From: Limnoperna fortunei
Taxonomy: Eukaryota > Mollusca > Bivalvia > Mytilida > Modiolidae
Assembly: GCA_944474755.1 (NCBI GenBank)
Contig: OX104111.1
Coordinates: forward strand, 99,552,805 to 99,616,804
Length of the DNA: 64,000 nt
Direction: 5' to 3'
Below, in pieces: positions 1-10,480 of the stretch (positions are counted from its first letter, which is position 1; each line of letters begins with the position of its first letter). Both the position numbers and the translations under genes were made by a program. The notes under the pieces are model-generated. The model did no database searches. It worked only from the letters and a program-made list of their open reading frames with translations, and was not told the origin of the DNA.

Positions 1-524
1 TAAATCTCCTAATTTACATTTGATAAAATATATATTTTTATTGTGTAAACTGATGTTTGTTACAGCACCCCCTTTTTAACAAGACTGTCAAGTTGCAAGA
101 TAAGTTTCAACATTAATGTCAATTTCCTACAACTTAAGATATTCTCGTCTTGATCACCCGGACGCATACATAATTACCGTCTCCATGGGGGACGGTATAC
201 ATGGTTAAATTATCAACAGTATACGGAGTAAACCAAATCACCAAATCTATAAATATTTTTGTCATATCATTGGTTTACGTCAGGATTGTACTAGTATGTG
301 TACTAAAATTTCGATATATTCTTGGGTTGAATCGGGATTGTAATCAGTATTTTTGTGTAGTAATGTTACGTCACGTGTGTTACGTTCCAAATATTGACAT
401 CTATTTCATTCAGTGCATTGGTCAGTGAACAATTTAATTAATATTGCACCAAAATTTCCTTACTTTTAAAGCTGTTTGGGAAAAAGCAGATATTGTCTGT
501 GTCTTTATTTTCTTTCTGATATTA
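1..524. other. AT-rich sequence, nothing recognised
   Basis: No coding region, RNA gene or repeat family could be supported here. The short open frames have no recognisable motifs and no intron signals. Confidence 0.5.
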
Positions 525-735
525 GGGGTCTTGGTAGCCGATAAGTTAAGGTAGTCCGTCTACTATTGATCACGTGGTCTGTCAAAACTGAGGTTGCGGG
601 TTCGAGTCTCACTGCGGGCAGTGTATTCGACTGCAATATTAATTGACAAGGATTGCCAGTTTTCCTACCGAAGGTCGGGGGTTCTCTTCGGATACTCCGG
701 CTTCCTCCCCCCAAAAAAACTGGACGCCATGATCC
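525..735 (+). mobile_element. tRNA-derived SINE, copy 1
   Basis: The 5' part resembles a tRNA: an A-box-like TGGTAGCCGATAAGTTAAGG is followed about 50 bases later by a B-box-like GGGTTCGAGTCTC. After this comes a conserved body containing GATTGCCAGTTTTCCTACCG and CTCCGGCTTCCTCCCCCC, ending in ACTGGACGCCATGAT. The same order of blocks recurs about ten times in the window on both strands, which identifies a dispersed family. A better-kept head (9321-9341) reads TGGCCGAGTGGTTAAGG, the D-arm signature of tRNA-Ser/Leu. This copy lacks the final GCTGAAAGTGGCGTTAAAC tail, so it is probably 3' truncated. Confidence 0.8.
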
Positions 736-1289
736 TATCCTACACATAAATTACAAACAACAGATACTTTAAGAATACCAATAAATTGGGAAATGCAGCT
801 AAGAGACGGTTAGCTTTTTAGAAAAACTAAACTTGATGCATCTGGGATCACCAAGAAAACCAGGAAAATATGTCAACTCTTATGAAATGACATCACATTA
901 TGCTTTTCTCATGACTGTGCATTACAATAATAATTGTTGAATTAATTGATCGATTAAATATTTAATAAAAACATTCAAATGTTAACTTTGTTATAATTTT
1001 TTAAAACGTTTTTTGTATGAGAGAAAAGTATTTTTAGACAACAAAAATAGCATCCAATCAAAAACTTTCGCCAATTTTTGGGCGTAATGATAACGAGTTC
1101 AATATAGAGATGAATCCAGACGCACAAATGTAATTAATGCGTCTGGATGATCGAGACTAGGAAACGGTTAAGTAAAGAGACAATCCACAAATCAAAGTGG
1201 AAGACACTGGTAAATTCGAGAACCAACAATATGTATAACTTTTCTTATCCCAATACAATAAATATTCCTAGAAATTTTCAGAAATGTGT
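736..1289. other. AT-rich spacer with one small hairpin
   Basis: No gene is seen. At 1114-1148 an 11-base perfect inverted repeat (ATCCAGACGCA and its complement) encloses a 13-base loop. No function is implied. Confidence 0.4.
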
Positions 1290-2050
1290 TTTTGTGAGGT
1301 TGTCATATTATCTTATTTATTACCTCACGCCTTATATTTCCTATTAGTGGATTATCTCTCGTATTATCTCATTTTGCGAGATTGTTTCACGCATTATCTT
1401 ATAAAAGGAGATTATCGCACGCATTATCTTATTTTAAGAGATAATCTCACGCGTTATAAAAGTGTGGGAGATTACCTGAGGCGTTGCATTTTGGAAGAGT
1501 ATCTTTAGCATAAAATTATTATTGTTGTATATAATCTCACGCGATCTTTTTGGGGAGATTATCGTACACATTGTCTTGTTGTGGACATTTATCTTACGCA
1601 TGATCTCATTTAAGGAGATTTTCTCATGCGTTATCTTGTTGTATAGATTATCTCACGCGTTAACTTATTGTGAAAGATTATCTGACGCGATTTTATTTTG
1701 AGAGATTATTACAAGCGCTATCTTTTAAGAAGTTGAACTCACGTATAGTCTTATTGTTAAATGATTCATGCGATATCTTATTGTAGGAAATTATTTCATG
1801 CATTATCATATTGTTGTAGATTGTCTCACGCGGTATCTTTTTAGGAGATTATCTTATGCGTTATGTTTCTTTGGAAGATTATCTCAAGCGTTGTCGTATT
1901 TCGTTGAGATTATTTCACATGCTATCTTAGTTTGGGAGATTTATCTCACTCGTTATATTCTCTCGGGAGATGTCCTGGCGCATTATCTAATTTTGTAAAA
2001 TTATTTCACGCGTGAACTTTTTTGGATGATCATCTCACTTGTTGTCTTAA
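1290..2050 (+). repeat. degenerate 28-29 bp minisatellite
   Basis: About 26 degenerate copies of a unit built from GAGATTATCTCACGCG followed by TTATCTTATT and a short G/T spacer. GAGATTATCTC is itself nearly self-complementary (GAGAT..ATCTC), so each unit carries a small dyad. Short open frames across it only read through the repeat. It lies just downstream of the 3' end of the minus-strand gene at 2323-4713. Confidence 0.85.
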
Positions 2051-2276
2051 TCCCTCATATGACATGTGATCACATGTGCTTTAACTACTTAAATGAGTTT
2101 AATAATGCTATTAGTTTTTGTTAGGTTTATAAAAATTAGACAAACTTAATTGTCACTTTAAATTTCATATTTTTCTTCAAATAATCGGTGTTTTATATTT
2201 TATATCGCATGTCCAATGGAAACAAGAAAGAAACATTGAACTAAAACATAACAATACGTCGCTTTCTATTCATCTT

Positions 2277-2282
2277 TTTATT
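2277..2282 (-). terminator. poly(A) signal AATAAA for the 796-aa gene
   Basis: The minus strand reads CGAATAAAAAG about 40 bases after the TAA stop of the 2323-4713 frame. It is the nearest canonical AATAAA and supports a terminal exon ending here. Confidence 0.55.
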
Positions 2283-2322
2283 CGGAACAACTAGTTCGTC
2301 GTCATCTACAAATTATTATCAG

Positions 2323-4713
2323 TTATGGAGCCGTTGCAGTTCTATTGTTACCATAATACTTTCTGAAGTCCCGTAAAATAGCGGATGTTGTTTTTGATTG
2401 GTTAACCAAAGAAGGTAACAAGCGATTACTCTCGCGTTCTTTTAAAAGTTCTATTCGTGATTGACGTCTGCCTTTTGGTGAAAGTGAAAACATTAAATCA
2501 CTTACTTCGCGTTCTATAAATCGTCGCATTTCGTAGGTTGATTTACACTGTCCCGGAAAGATAGTTCGTTCACGACTTAGTACAAAAGTCTTTTCTCGTC
2601 GTTTTAGTCTCCTGGTGCTTTTTGCAGCTACAACGCGATCATCAATAATAACCTCGTCTTTTTTACCCTTTAACCTGTGAATCAAATTCTTCCAGTTTGT
2701 AGGATTGTTGGTGGCAGCATTGTGTATTAGTGTGTTATCAATCTTGAGAGTTGACGCACTGCTGGATCTACGTGCATCGTACGACGCACTAGTAACGTTT
2801 CTCCAGGACTCAATCTCGGTTTTAGCTTTCTTCAAAATGCCTGGAGCTGTTGTTGGTGGTATAGTACCCTTGTTTGTTGAATAATTATTAGATTGTTTTG
2901 TCCGGTTGTTCTTCAGTGAAACTATATTTTCGTTTGGGGACATAGTTACTGATTCTACTTTCTGGATGGAATGGCGCAAAGATGCACTTTTTGACGTATT
3001 TTGTTGAGTAGATATACTTGATAAGTTTGTCTTTTCTTTCGAAATTTTCGGTTTTTCTTTCAAAGTATTTTGGTTATCTGGTCTTTTATCAATGGATATC
3101 TTACTGTCATGTATTTTCTGGTTTTTGTTGTTTTCGGCTACTATCGAACTTTGTGATTTATCGATAGTTTTTGAAACGTTTAACTTCCTACTTTTTTCCC
3201 TGTCAATAAATGGGGTTGTTTTGGTATTTGACTTTTCTACATCTGATTCACATTTTTGCGAATTCAGCCTTTTTGCACTTTGTGGATTTTTTGAGAGTTC
3301 TGTACTTTTTTGTTCTTTGTTTTTTTCGTTCTTTTTGGTTGCATGATTCATATTAATGTCATTGCTATTCCCATGATTCTTGTTTTGTACAATTGTACTT
3401 GTATTCTGATCAGTACACTTTGGTATTTTATTCCTTTCAGCACTTTTTCTTAGTTCAGGTTTCCTAATTAAACTTTCTATTGGGACATTGGTTGTTGCAC
3501 TGTTATTGCCGCCGCTGCTATCCATTGTATTTGTCATGAAATCTCCTGCAACTGTTAATGTTTCAACCACTGGTTTCATCGATGAATTTCTTTCTTCTGG
3601 TAACGTTAAGGTCGCTGTTTTTTTAATCGACAAATCTCTTTCTATTGGTACAGTTTCAGTTGCAGATTTTATCGTTGAATCTCTTTCTACAGGTTTAGTT
3701 TCAGTCGCAGTTTTTATGGACGAAACGTTTTCTATTTGTACAGTTTCAGCAGCGGGTTCTATCAACGAAACTTTTTCTAATGGTACAGTTTCAGCCGCGG
3801 TTTTTATTGACGAATCTCTTTCCACTGGTTTAGTTTCAGTCGCATTGTTTATTAACGAATCTCTTGGAGTCACTTTAGACGATTTGTCGTTTTTGTTTTC
3901 TTTTTCTTCGGCGTCGGATTTTGTTTTAACACTTATGTCATTGTGTTGATCGGTAATAAATGCGTGACTTTCATTATTCTTTTTGTATGTATGGTTTTCA
4001 GCAACTTCAGTGTTTGGAGTTTTATGTTGTGGTTGACCATCCTTTATACTATGAGTATTAACTTGAATACGATCTACTTTACTGGTGGCTGCTGGTACAA
4101 TATGAATGTGTTCGTCATCTAATCTATGGACTACTTCCTCCGTATCATCGCCTCCTAGGAGTGAATCGATATCATTATCTTTTGGTTCTTCTTGGATGGT
4201 TTCTGTGATTAAATTGCCCCACACCCCTCCTTCACCGGACACGGAGCTCATTTTCCTACTCCTACCACTGGCCATTCTCATTCTTTTGAATATTGATGAG
4301 ACAGGGCGCGAATCAGTTAACGATTGACTTACGGACTCCGCTTTTTCGGTTCGAACGTTTTTTCCTTTGAACCATAATTTCATTAAATCTCTAGCATCCA
4401 TGTGACACAAGCGATTGCGTTTCTGTGGATGTAGAACAGGGTCATACTTATCAAAACTATGTCTTTGATAGATCTTCTGTAATGCTAGTATTTTAGAAAG
4501 AGAGTCACGTTCATTTGCAATACTTCTGTTAGTCTGTATCAAAACTAAATTTTCATCAACACCTATCTTTTTTCTTTCAAATTCTAATAAATTTGATACA
4601 TGCTGATTTTTTGTTCTTGTGCTGAACATTATGTGTTTACTTGATCTCATGATCGAGTCCATTCTTGATTCACGGGAAAATCCCAAGCTATGTTGGATAA
4701 GTTTTTGTGGCAT
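2323..4713 (-). CDS. unrecognised disordered protein with 15-residue repeats
   Basis: The product is 796 residues of unknown function with no family recognised. It is rich in Ser, Thr, Lys, Asn and Glu and nearly free of Cys, Trp and long hydrophobic stretches, so it is probably largely disordered. Residues about 284-390 (bases 3544-3864) hold seven 15-residue repeats of the type RDSSIKTATETVPIE. The last 130 residues are basic and less repetitive, with RRLKRREK and FIEREVSDLMFSLSPKGRR, and may be the conserved part. The open frame extends upstream to an ATG at 4881, but the extra 56 residues look intronic. A strong acceptor (TTTTTTGTTCTTACAG) places the exon start at 4739, and a perfect GAAG|GTAAGT donor at 5426 would join it with an in-frame TAA just before the junction. 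That leaves the ATG at 4713 as the first in-frame start. An open frame this long in AT-rich DNA plus a poly(A) signal argues for a real gene. The subcellular location is not evident. Confidence 0.7.
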   Translation of the reverse strand: MPQKLIQHSLGFSRESRMDSIMRSSKHIMFSTRTKNQHVSNLLEFERKKIGVDENLVLIQTNRSIANERDSLSKILALQKIYQRHSFDKYDPVLHPQKRNRLCHMDARDLMKLWFKGKNVRTEKAESVSQSLTDSRPVSSIFKRMRMASGRSRKMSSVSGEGGVWGNLITETIQEEPKDNDIDSLLGGDDTEEVVHRLDDEHIHIVPAATSKVDRIQVNTHSIKDGQPQHKTPNTEVAENHTYKKNNESHAFITDQHNDISVKTKSDAEEKENKNDKSSKVTPRDSLINNATETKPVERDSSIKTAAETVPLEKVSLIEPAAETVQIENVSSIKTATETKPVERDSTIKSATETVPIERDLSIKKTATLTLPEERNSSMKPVVETLTVAGDFMTNTMDSSGGNNSATTNVPIESLIRKPELRKSAERNKIPKCTDQNTSTIVQNKNHGNSNDINMNHATKKNEKNKEQKSTELSKNPQSAKRLNSQKCESDVEKSNTKTTPFIDREKSRKLNVSKTIDKSQSSIVAENNKNQKIHDSKISIDKRPDNQNTLKEKPKISKEKTNLSSISTQQNTSKSASLRHSIQKVESVTMSPNENIVSLKNNRTKQSNNYSTNKGTIPPTTAPGILKKAKTEIESWRNVTSASYDARRSSSASTLKIDNTLIHNAATNNPTNWKNLIHRLKGKKDEVIIDDRVVAAKSTRRLKRREKTFVLSRERTIFPGQCKSTYEMRRFIEREVSDLMFSLSPKGRRQSRIELLKERESNRLLPSLVNQSKTTSAILRDFRKYYGNNRTATAP
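3544..3864 (-). repeat. 45-bp coding repeats (7 units) in the disordered protein
   Basis: Seven in-frame 45-base units encode 15-residue repeats, each starting near an (R/K/N)xS(S/T)IK motif and ending in a (V/L)P(I/L/V)E-like motif. The variation between units is mostly amino-acid conservative and one unit has 16 residues. This suggests selection on the spacing rather than a young expansion. Confidence 0.85.
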
Positions 4714-4739
4714 ATTTGAGGCTATATTCAGTATTAAAT

Positions 4740-5426
4740 CTGTAAGAACAAAAAATGTGTTGTTTAGACAAGTTCTACGAATAATTGCTTGGCTTAATAC
4801 GTAAACAAGATATATGTGGATACGAATTTGTAACAGAATGTTGTATAGTATCAAAAAGACAACGAGTCTCGTTTCTCGCATTATTTAAACTGGTACTCAA
4901 AATTTAAAAAATGTTGATGTCAGACATTCATGGCTGATGGTATTATACCACGTTAAGTTTGCCAATATATTTTTAGATGGAAGGGAGGAACAGATTCACG
5001 GCTTGGACGTATTGTGTGTGTGTGTGTGTGTAAAATAACTGGTTTATTTATTACATAATGTGATAATATCGCATGTTGTGTTTGTTTTTGAATTCATTGT
5101 TTTAAGTAAAAAAGATAGTATTTATCTATAGAATATGATTACTGAAGGCTTGTTTTAAATAACGCGTTTTGCTTTGACATTCCCTTTGTCGTCTATTCAG
5201 TTAAATAATTAAAACTTCAAGCTATGATAGAAATAAGATATAGATGAGTTTATAGTCAAATGTTTATTTTAACGAATCATAAATAGACAAACTTAATATA
5301 ACTTTGACAGGTCTATTAAAAAGAATAATAAATATTAAAAATTAAAGATTAAAATAAATATATTGTCTTGCATACCGTTATAATAACATGTTTAGATAAA
5401 ATTTTAATTGATTTCCTTTACTTACC
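4740..5426 (-). other. putative 5' intron and end of 5' untranslated exon
   Basis: Inferred from splice signals only. A donor AAGAAG|GTAAGT lies at 5426-5420 and an acceptor TTTTGTTCTTACAG ends at 4740. The interval also contains a (TG)9 microsatellite at 5013-5031. RNA reads spanning 5426 to 4739 would confirm it. Confidence 0.35.
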
Positions 5427-7080
5427 TTCTTACAAGACATCCAAGTAAGAAATTGTAAACAATACACATTAATATAGTAAACATGCCCTGTATACAAACC
5501 GTGATAATTAATTAGGTAACGGTTGATTAAAGCATTGTAAATTTCTATGTAAAATTAAAAGGTTGAGAAGTTATTGTTTTCATTTAGTAACAATTGTTTT
5601 TTTGTAAAGCAATACGTGTTACAGATACGGCCGGTATAGTGAAATTTTAACGGCTTTTTTAAACATATTTCTTCAGAACATGTAAACTTAGACTACGAAG
5701 CTATTTATGCTATTGTTTACATTTTCGGTTTTTAAAATTGAATCCGTCATATGTAGATAGTATGTAATTTAATTTATGGTTTAAGTTTGTTTTTACATGT
5801 ATAGTTTGTACCCTGTATAAAAGACATACATGGTCAGTTCGGATGCACGGGTAATTACCTCCATCAAATATTTCACCACGAGTTATACAGTCTTCATAAC
5901 AATATTTGACCAGTTCCTCTATTAAAAAAGTATTTGCATCCCCAGTTCTAAGAATAGGTCAGACAATATTGGCTCACGGTATACGAAGACTTTTATAACA
6001 TATGTATACTAAGCGTTTTGCTAATACTGAAATATTTCCCTTGTTGTTTCAATGTTCCTTTGCATGTAAAAGTATAATTACAACAAAATTTGTTTTTATA
6101 GTGTTTGAACTATTAGCAACATTTAATATCTAACCCGGTTAATATTTATCCAGTTATCTGTCCAACTTTTAGAAAAAAACATTCTTTAAAACTAATTTTT
6201 TACAAGTAATTGTATTGCCATGTACACTGTTTTGTTTATTTATTCACAGAAGCAAATCTGAATTACCCGCTCAAGTTGTATAAAGATCAACAATATACGC
6301 AAATTTTCGTTCAGTTTTGAGTGAATTACAATATTTCTACCCTCCCCAAAGTTAAAGTCAAGGCTATCAACGTGCAAGCTTTATGTTAATTAGGTTTTAA
6401 ACGGTATTTTAATGCGGCTATAATTTTTTTTACAAATGAGTGAAATTTCATCCATACCCTTAAATTAACAAAAAAAATACTAGTTATACTTTTTAGAAAA
6501 ACTCAATAGGCCTATTGATGAGGGGCGGAGGTGGGGGCATCCTCCCAAGTCAGGGGTTCTGAGTCCCCTGACTTGGGAGGATGAGGTGGGGGATATATTA
6601 AGTAGTATTATATATAACTTGTATTTCTAAGTTATACTACATAAACTTAACAAATAATCATTCTATAAGCTAGAACAACATTGCAAACCGCAATTAAAAA
6701 ATTCAGAAAAAGAGTATTTTGGTTATATGTACTTTTTTTGTTTTGTATTACTCGCATTTTTTGTGCGGGGGAGGAGGGGTTGTTACTTTACTTTATAAAA
6801 ATGAATTTACGTTTTGCACTTCAGAAAAAATATTAAGAGATTCTTTCCTATATTATATCTGTTTGGAAGTTAAGCATCTCTAATGTATAGAATGCTGAAA
6901 GACTTTTTTATCGAATATTCTAATTTTTTATTCACAATTTTAGTTATGGGAAACCATTGACTTTAAGGTCTTCAGATCATATTAAGACACCTAGCTAGTT
7001 ATCATTAACATGTTCATCACGAAGCTGCACAAATTTGTTTTCAATCATTATATTTGGACACATGATTGGAAACAATCTCG
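5427..7080. other. upstream spacer of the 796-aa gene; no gene seen
   Basis: AT-rich sequence that presumably holds the promoter of the minus-strand gene, although no core promoter element can be assigned. It contains the palindrome and hairpin at 6503-6583 described separately. Confidence 0.4.
6503..6583. repeat. perfect hairpin and adjacent 16-bp palindrome in a G-rich patch
   Basis: 6538-6556 (starting CATCCTCCCAAG) pairs perfectly with 6565-6583 across an 8-base loop, giving 19 bp of stem. Upstream, 6503-6518 is the perfect palindrome TCAATAGGCCTATTGA. Both are embedded in runs of G (6521-6537 and 6584-6591). Confidence 0.9.
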
Positions 7081-7280
7081 GGGGAGGAAGCCGGAGTATC
7101 CGGAGAAAACCTCGACCTGCGGTAGGAAAACTGGCAATCCTTGTCAATTAAGATTGGAGTCGAGTACACCCTGCCTGCAGTGAGAATCTCACTGCACCAG
7201 GAATCTGCAATCTCAGTGTTGACAGACTACGTGATCAATAGTAGACGAACTACCTTGACCACTCGGCCGCCGAGGCCCCC
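7081..7280 (-). mobile_element. tRNA-derived SINE, copy 2
   Basis: Reverse-oriented copy of the same family. The tRNA-like head is at 7280 (complement of ACCACTCGGCCGCCGAGG), followed by the GATCACGTGGTCTGTC-like block and the TTGCCAGTTTTCCTAC and TCCGGCTTCCTCCCC blocks. The internal B-box region carries a short duplication. It lacks the distal tail. Confidence 0.8.
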
Positions 7281-7439
7281 TGAAGCAAATTATGTAACAC
7301 TCATTGTATTATATGAAAATGATGATAAGTTGTCATAACTTGTATCCGATCCAGTGTTATAATTTTATGTCAATAAATTTTTAAATTAAATTATACTAGT
7401 TATCCTAAATTTAGCAATACAAGTAGGAAATGTCCTATT

Positions 7440-7918
7440 CTATTATGACGTCATTAAAACGTCAGTACCCGATATGACTACTTCGTACACGCGCAATGCG
7501 ACGTAACGTCACACGAGGTTTGACGACGTCCCAATATCAACGGCTGAATTTTGAAGTTCTTATTAAAATAAAAGTCAACAATTAAGACATATCAAGGACA
7601 CGTTGTGGTAAAATATTCAAAAAATGGTTAAAGTGTATTTTGTCCACCGTACAATGCAAGTTTGAAAGGATTTTTTGACCAAAAAAATTTTTCTTCATGA
7701 AAATGATGGCTAAAAAATCGTGGCCTATAGCTTGAATCGAAAAACACAGGATTTGTCATATTAGAATTGTAATCATTTATTCTGGGTATTATGTTGTACT
7801 CATTTACACATGGGCTGGGCCTATTTTCTAACTTGCTATCGCTCGGTAAAAATAATCGAATATCAAGGCCCAGCCTATGTGTTAATAAGTACAACATCAT
7901 ACCTCTCATGAATTAATG
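7440..7918. repeat. 0.45-kb repeat unit, copy A
   Basis: First of two adjacent related units. Shared landmarks in order are CACGCGCAATGCGACGTAACG, GTTAAAGTGTATTTTG, GAAAGGATTT, AAAACACAGGATTT, and an inverted repeat in which GGGCTGGGCC and AAGGCCCAGCC enclose about 50 bases. It also contains a CRE-like TATGACGTCATT. A 93-codon open frame on the minus strand crosses it but is not conserved in copy B, so it is not called as a gene. Confidence 0.75.
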
Positions 7919-7924
7919 CCTAAT

Positions 7925-8345
7925 TCTAATATGTCCTTATAACGTCAAACGACTAGATATATCCCAACTGCACACGCGCAATGCGACGTAACGTCCCAAA
8001 GAGGTTTTACGACTTCACGATATTAATACGTTATTATAAAACATTCAATAAATAGTTAAAGTGTATTTTGTTCACCGTATAATGCAAATTTGAAAGGATT
8101 TCTTGACCAAAGTTGTGTCATGAACATGGCGGCTAGAAAATCATGGCATAAAGGTCCGCTCGAATCGGAAAACACAGGATTTTCTCATATTTGAATTGTA
8201 ATAATTCATTCTGGGTATAATGTTTCACTCAGTTACACATATGTTAAGCCTTTATATTCATATTTTCTACCTCGCTATTAAAATCAATCGAATATAAAGG
8301 CCCAGCAGCACATGTGTAAATGAGTACATCATACCCCTCGTGTAT
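7925..8345. repeat. 0.45-kb repeat unit, copy B
   Basis: Second, diverged copy in the same orientation as copy A, with the same order of landmarks (CACGCGCAATGCGACGTAACG through AAAGGCCCAGCAGCACATGTG). It could be a tandem duplication or two insertions of one element. Confidence 0.75.
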
Positions 8346-9147
8346 TATTTGTTAAATAAACCATCTGGATGCAAATTGTAACATAAGAGTCCAGCAAAAC
8401 TAAAATACACGAGATGCATTATAAATAATACAAAAATACAATGAGTGGTAAATGAATTACATTCCTATATTTGAAATTTTAAAATATTTGAAAATATTTT
8501 CACTTGATCATATTTTATCTTACTTGATATTACTACCTTACCTAATGTTGTTGCCACTGTAGTCTGTTAAAAGATTACCTTTTATCTACTTGAACGTTTT
8601 TTATTGTATATAATCCATTATCTTATAATTTATTTATTTTCAAATATTGTATTGCTTGACACATGTTCGATTTCCAATTGTTCTTGTATGTGGTGAATAA
8701 ATATTGGCATTATAAAATATTTCTGGACCAATTTTTCTATTTAAAAAAAGTTTTAAAATCGTTAAAATTGATCTAGTTATTAGCGGGGGTAATTATAAAA
8801 CTTATGAATATACATTTTACTATGAAGTATATTTGTTTAATACTGCTCTGACGAACACGCCTTCCTGTACTTTGTAAAATGTCGATACGCTCAATTCTGA
8901 AATTGCGCAGAGATCTGAAAATAAGGAGATTATCTCAATGAATCCTATGTATGTAATCAAGAGTGCTAAAGGGGTCCAAAAACTCGATAGTAGTTAATTT
9001 CATGAAATTTTAACATATTGAAGCGAATTTAAAAATACAAAATAGAAAATGGAATATCAGATTTTATATCAACAGCATAACATTGTATTAAAACATTGTG
9101 CAGGCAAAAAATCGTTGAATGACGTTTCTATTACGCCGCTATTTAGT
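8346..9147. other. AT-rich spacer, nothing recognised
   Basis: No coding signal, repeat family or RNA gene was identified. Confidence 0.4.
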
Positions 9148-9193
9148 GGTCAGTCGTTAGTTTGTAGTTAGTTGTTAACTGGAAGCGAGTGTT

Positions 9194-9349
9194 TTGTTGG
9201 TAGTCAGTCGTTATTGGTAGCTAACGACCAAGGTAGGGACCTTGGTGGCCGAGTGGTTAAGGTAGTTTGTCTTGTTGGTAGTCAGTCGTTATTGGTAGCT
9301 AATGACCAAGGTAGGGACCTTGGTGGCCGAGTGGTTAAGGTAGTTTGTC
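9194..9349 (+). repeat. 78-bp direct duplication spanning the 5' end of a SINE
   Basis: 9194-9271 and 9272-9349 are almost identical. Each contains GTTGGTAGTCAGTCGTTATT, then GACCAAGGTAGGGACC, then the SINE head CTTGGTGGCCGAGTGGTTAA. The duplicated segment joins flanking CAGTCGTTA-type minisatellite sequence to the first part of the SINE. Confidence 0.9.
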
Positions 9350-9492
9350 TACTATTGATCCTATTGATCATGTTGTCTGTCAACACTGAGATTGCTAGTT
9401 CGAGTCTCCTACGGACAGAGTGTACTCGACTCCAACCTAAAATTGCTGAAAGTTGCATTAAACAGCATTCAAAAAAACAAACAAACAAACAA
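9312..9492 (+). mobile_element. tRNA-derived SINE, copy 3 (with tail)
   Basis: The best tRNA-like head in the window: A box in TGGCCGAGTGGTTAAGG and a B-box-like AGTTCGAGTCTC. Most of the central body is deleted, and the 3' end keeps AAATTGCTGAAAGTTGCATT followed by an A-rich (AAAC)n tail. Confidence 0.85.
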
Positions 9493-10480
9493 ACTACTCC
9501 AGCTACCTTCCTATATAGCAGGAATATAGCTTTTTCAAATGCAGCGTTTTTTCCACTTTGATAGAAAAAAACCGCACTTTAGTTAATTAAGGTTTTTTAT
9601 TTGATTCTACCGTTATTGATGGTTTCCAAATCTTATTTGCAAAATAAAAGAGCTAAATTAAATTAACCTCAAAATTTTAAGGTATTCCTATTCGCAAGTC
9701 GTAGATGAGCTTAGCAAGATTTGGTATTACGTTTCGGAATTAGATTTGTAAATGTTTACAACATCTTACTCATTTCGGTTGGAGCGCCACTGGCAAGTCT
9801 TAATTTGACGAAGCGCGATTTTGTCGTAGAAAATTTTTTTGTATTTGTGATTTTTTTTGTTGATACTATAGCTTCTTAAAATAAATTAAACTGATGAACT
9901 GGCATAGTCATTTTAATATTCCTGATTTTCATTTTTATTTTGTGTTTTACCGTTGTATAGGCTTTATTGAAAAGTCTGTTTATATAGTCCATACCATGTT
10001 GTCCTTCATGTTACAATTCTAAGGTACGGTGAAACAAAAGTGTTTTTTTATAGATACAAAAACCAAATCCATTTAAAAAGTGTGTTGTAAAAAAATTATC
10101 AGATTTATTTTTGTAACAGCTGGTAATTTTTCCTAAATGTAATTGCGGTATTTGTACGTTAAAACATTTAGTATTGTAATTATTATAAGTCTGCAGTAAA
10201 GCTACAACTGCATGATAAATATCAATTAATGCGTGTTTGTCAGTTCGTAACTATACTGACATAAAAATCAATTGTCATTACAAATATTTCGGTTTTCTTG
10301 ATTTCTTGTCATTTTACTTTTGGTAACAGGATAGACTGAATTGAATGGTATAGATTTTAGCGAACAGAATATAAGCACATTAAATCTAAACATGAATGAA
10401 ATATTTTGTAGTATATTGTCAAAAACAGGATCTGCCATCATCAAAGTACTTAGTTCACTATAATTTTATTGTGTCTCGCT
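9493..10480. other. AT-rich spacer, nothing recognised
   Basis: No gene or repeat family could be assigned. The sequence is low in complexity in places (T and A runs). Confidence 0.4.

Noticed and set aside
1284..1998. Open frames over the 1.3-2.05 kb minisatellite
   Set aside because: They change register along the repeats and have no conserved product.
5013..5031. (TG)9 microsatellite as a regulatory element
   Set aside because: A short dinucleotide run is common in such genomes and there is no evidence for function.
9321..9415. Possible true tRNA-Ser/Leu gene
   Set aside because: The A-box region is excellent, but no complete cloverleaf or acceptor pairing is evident, the B box is imperfect, and the same sequence is the head of a dispersed SINE with a shared body and tail.
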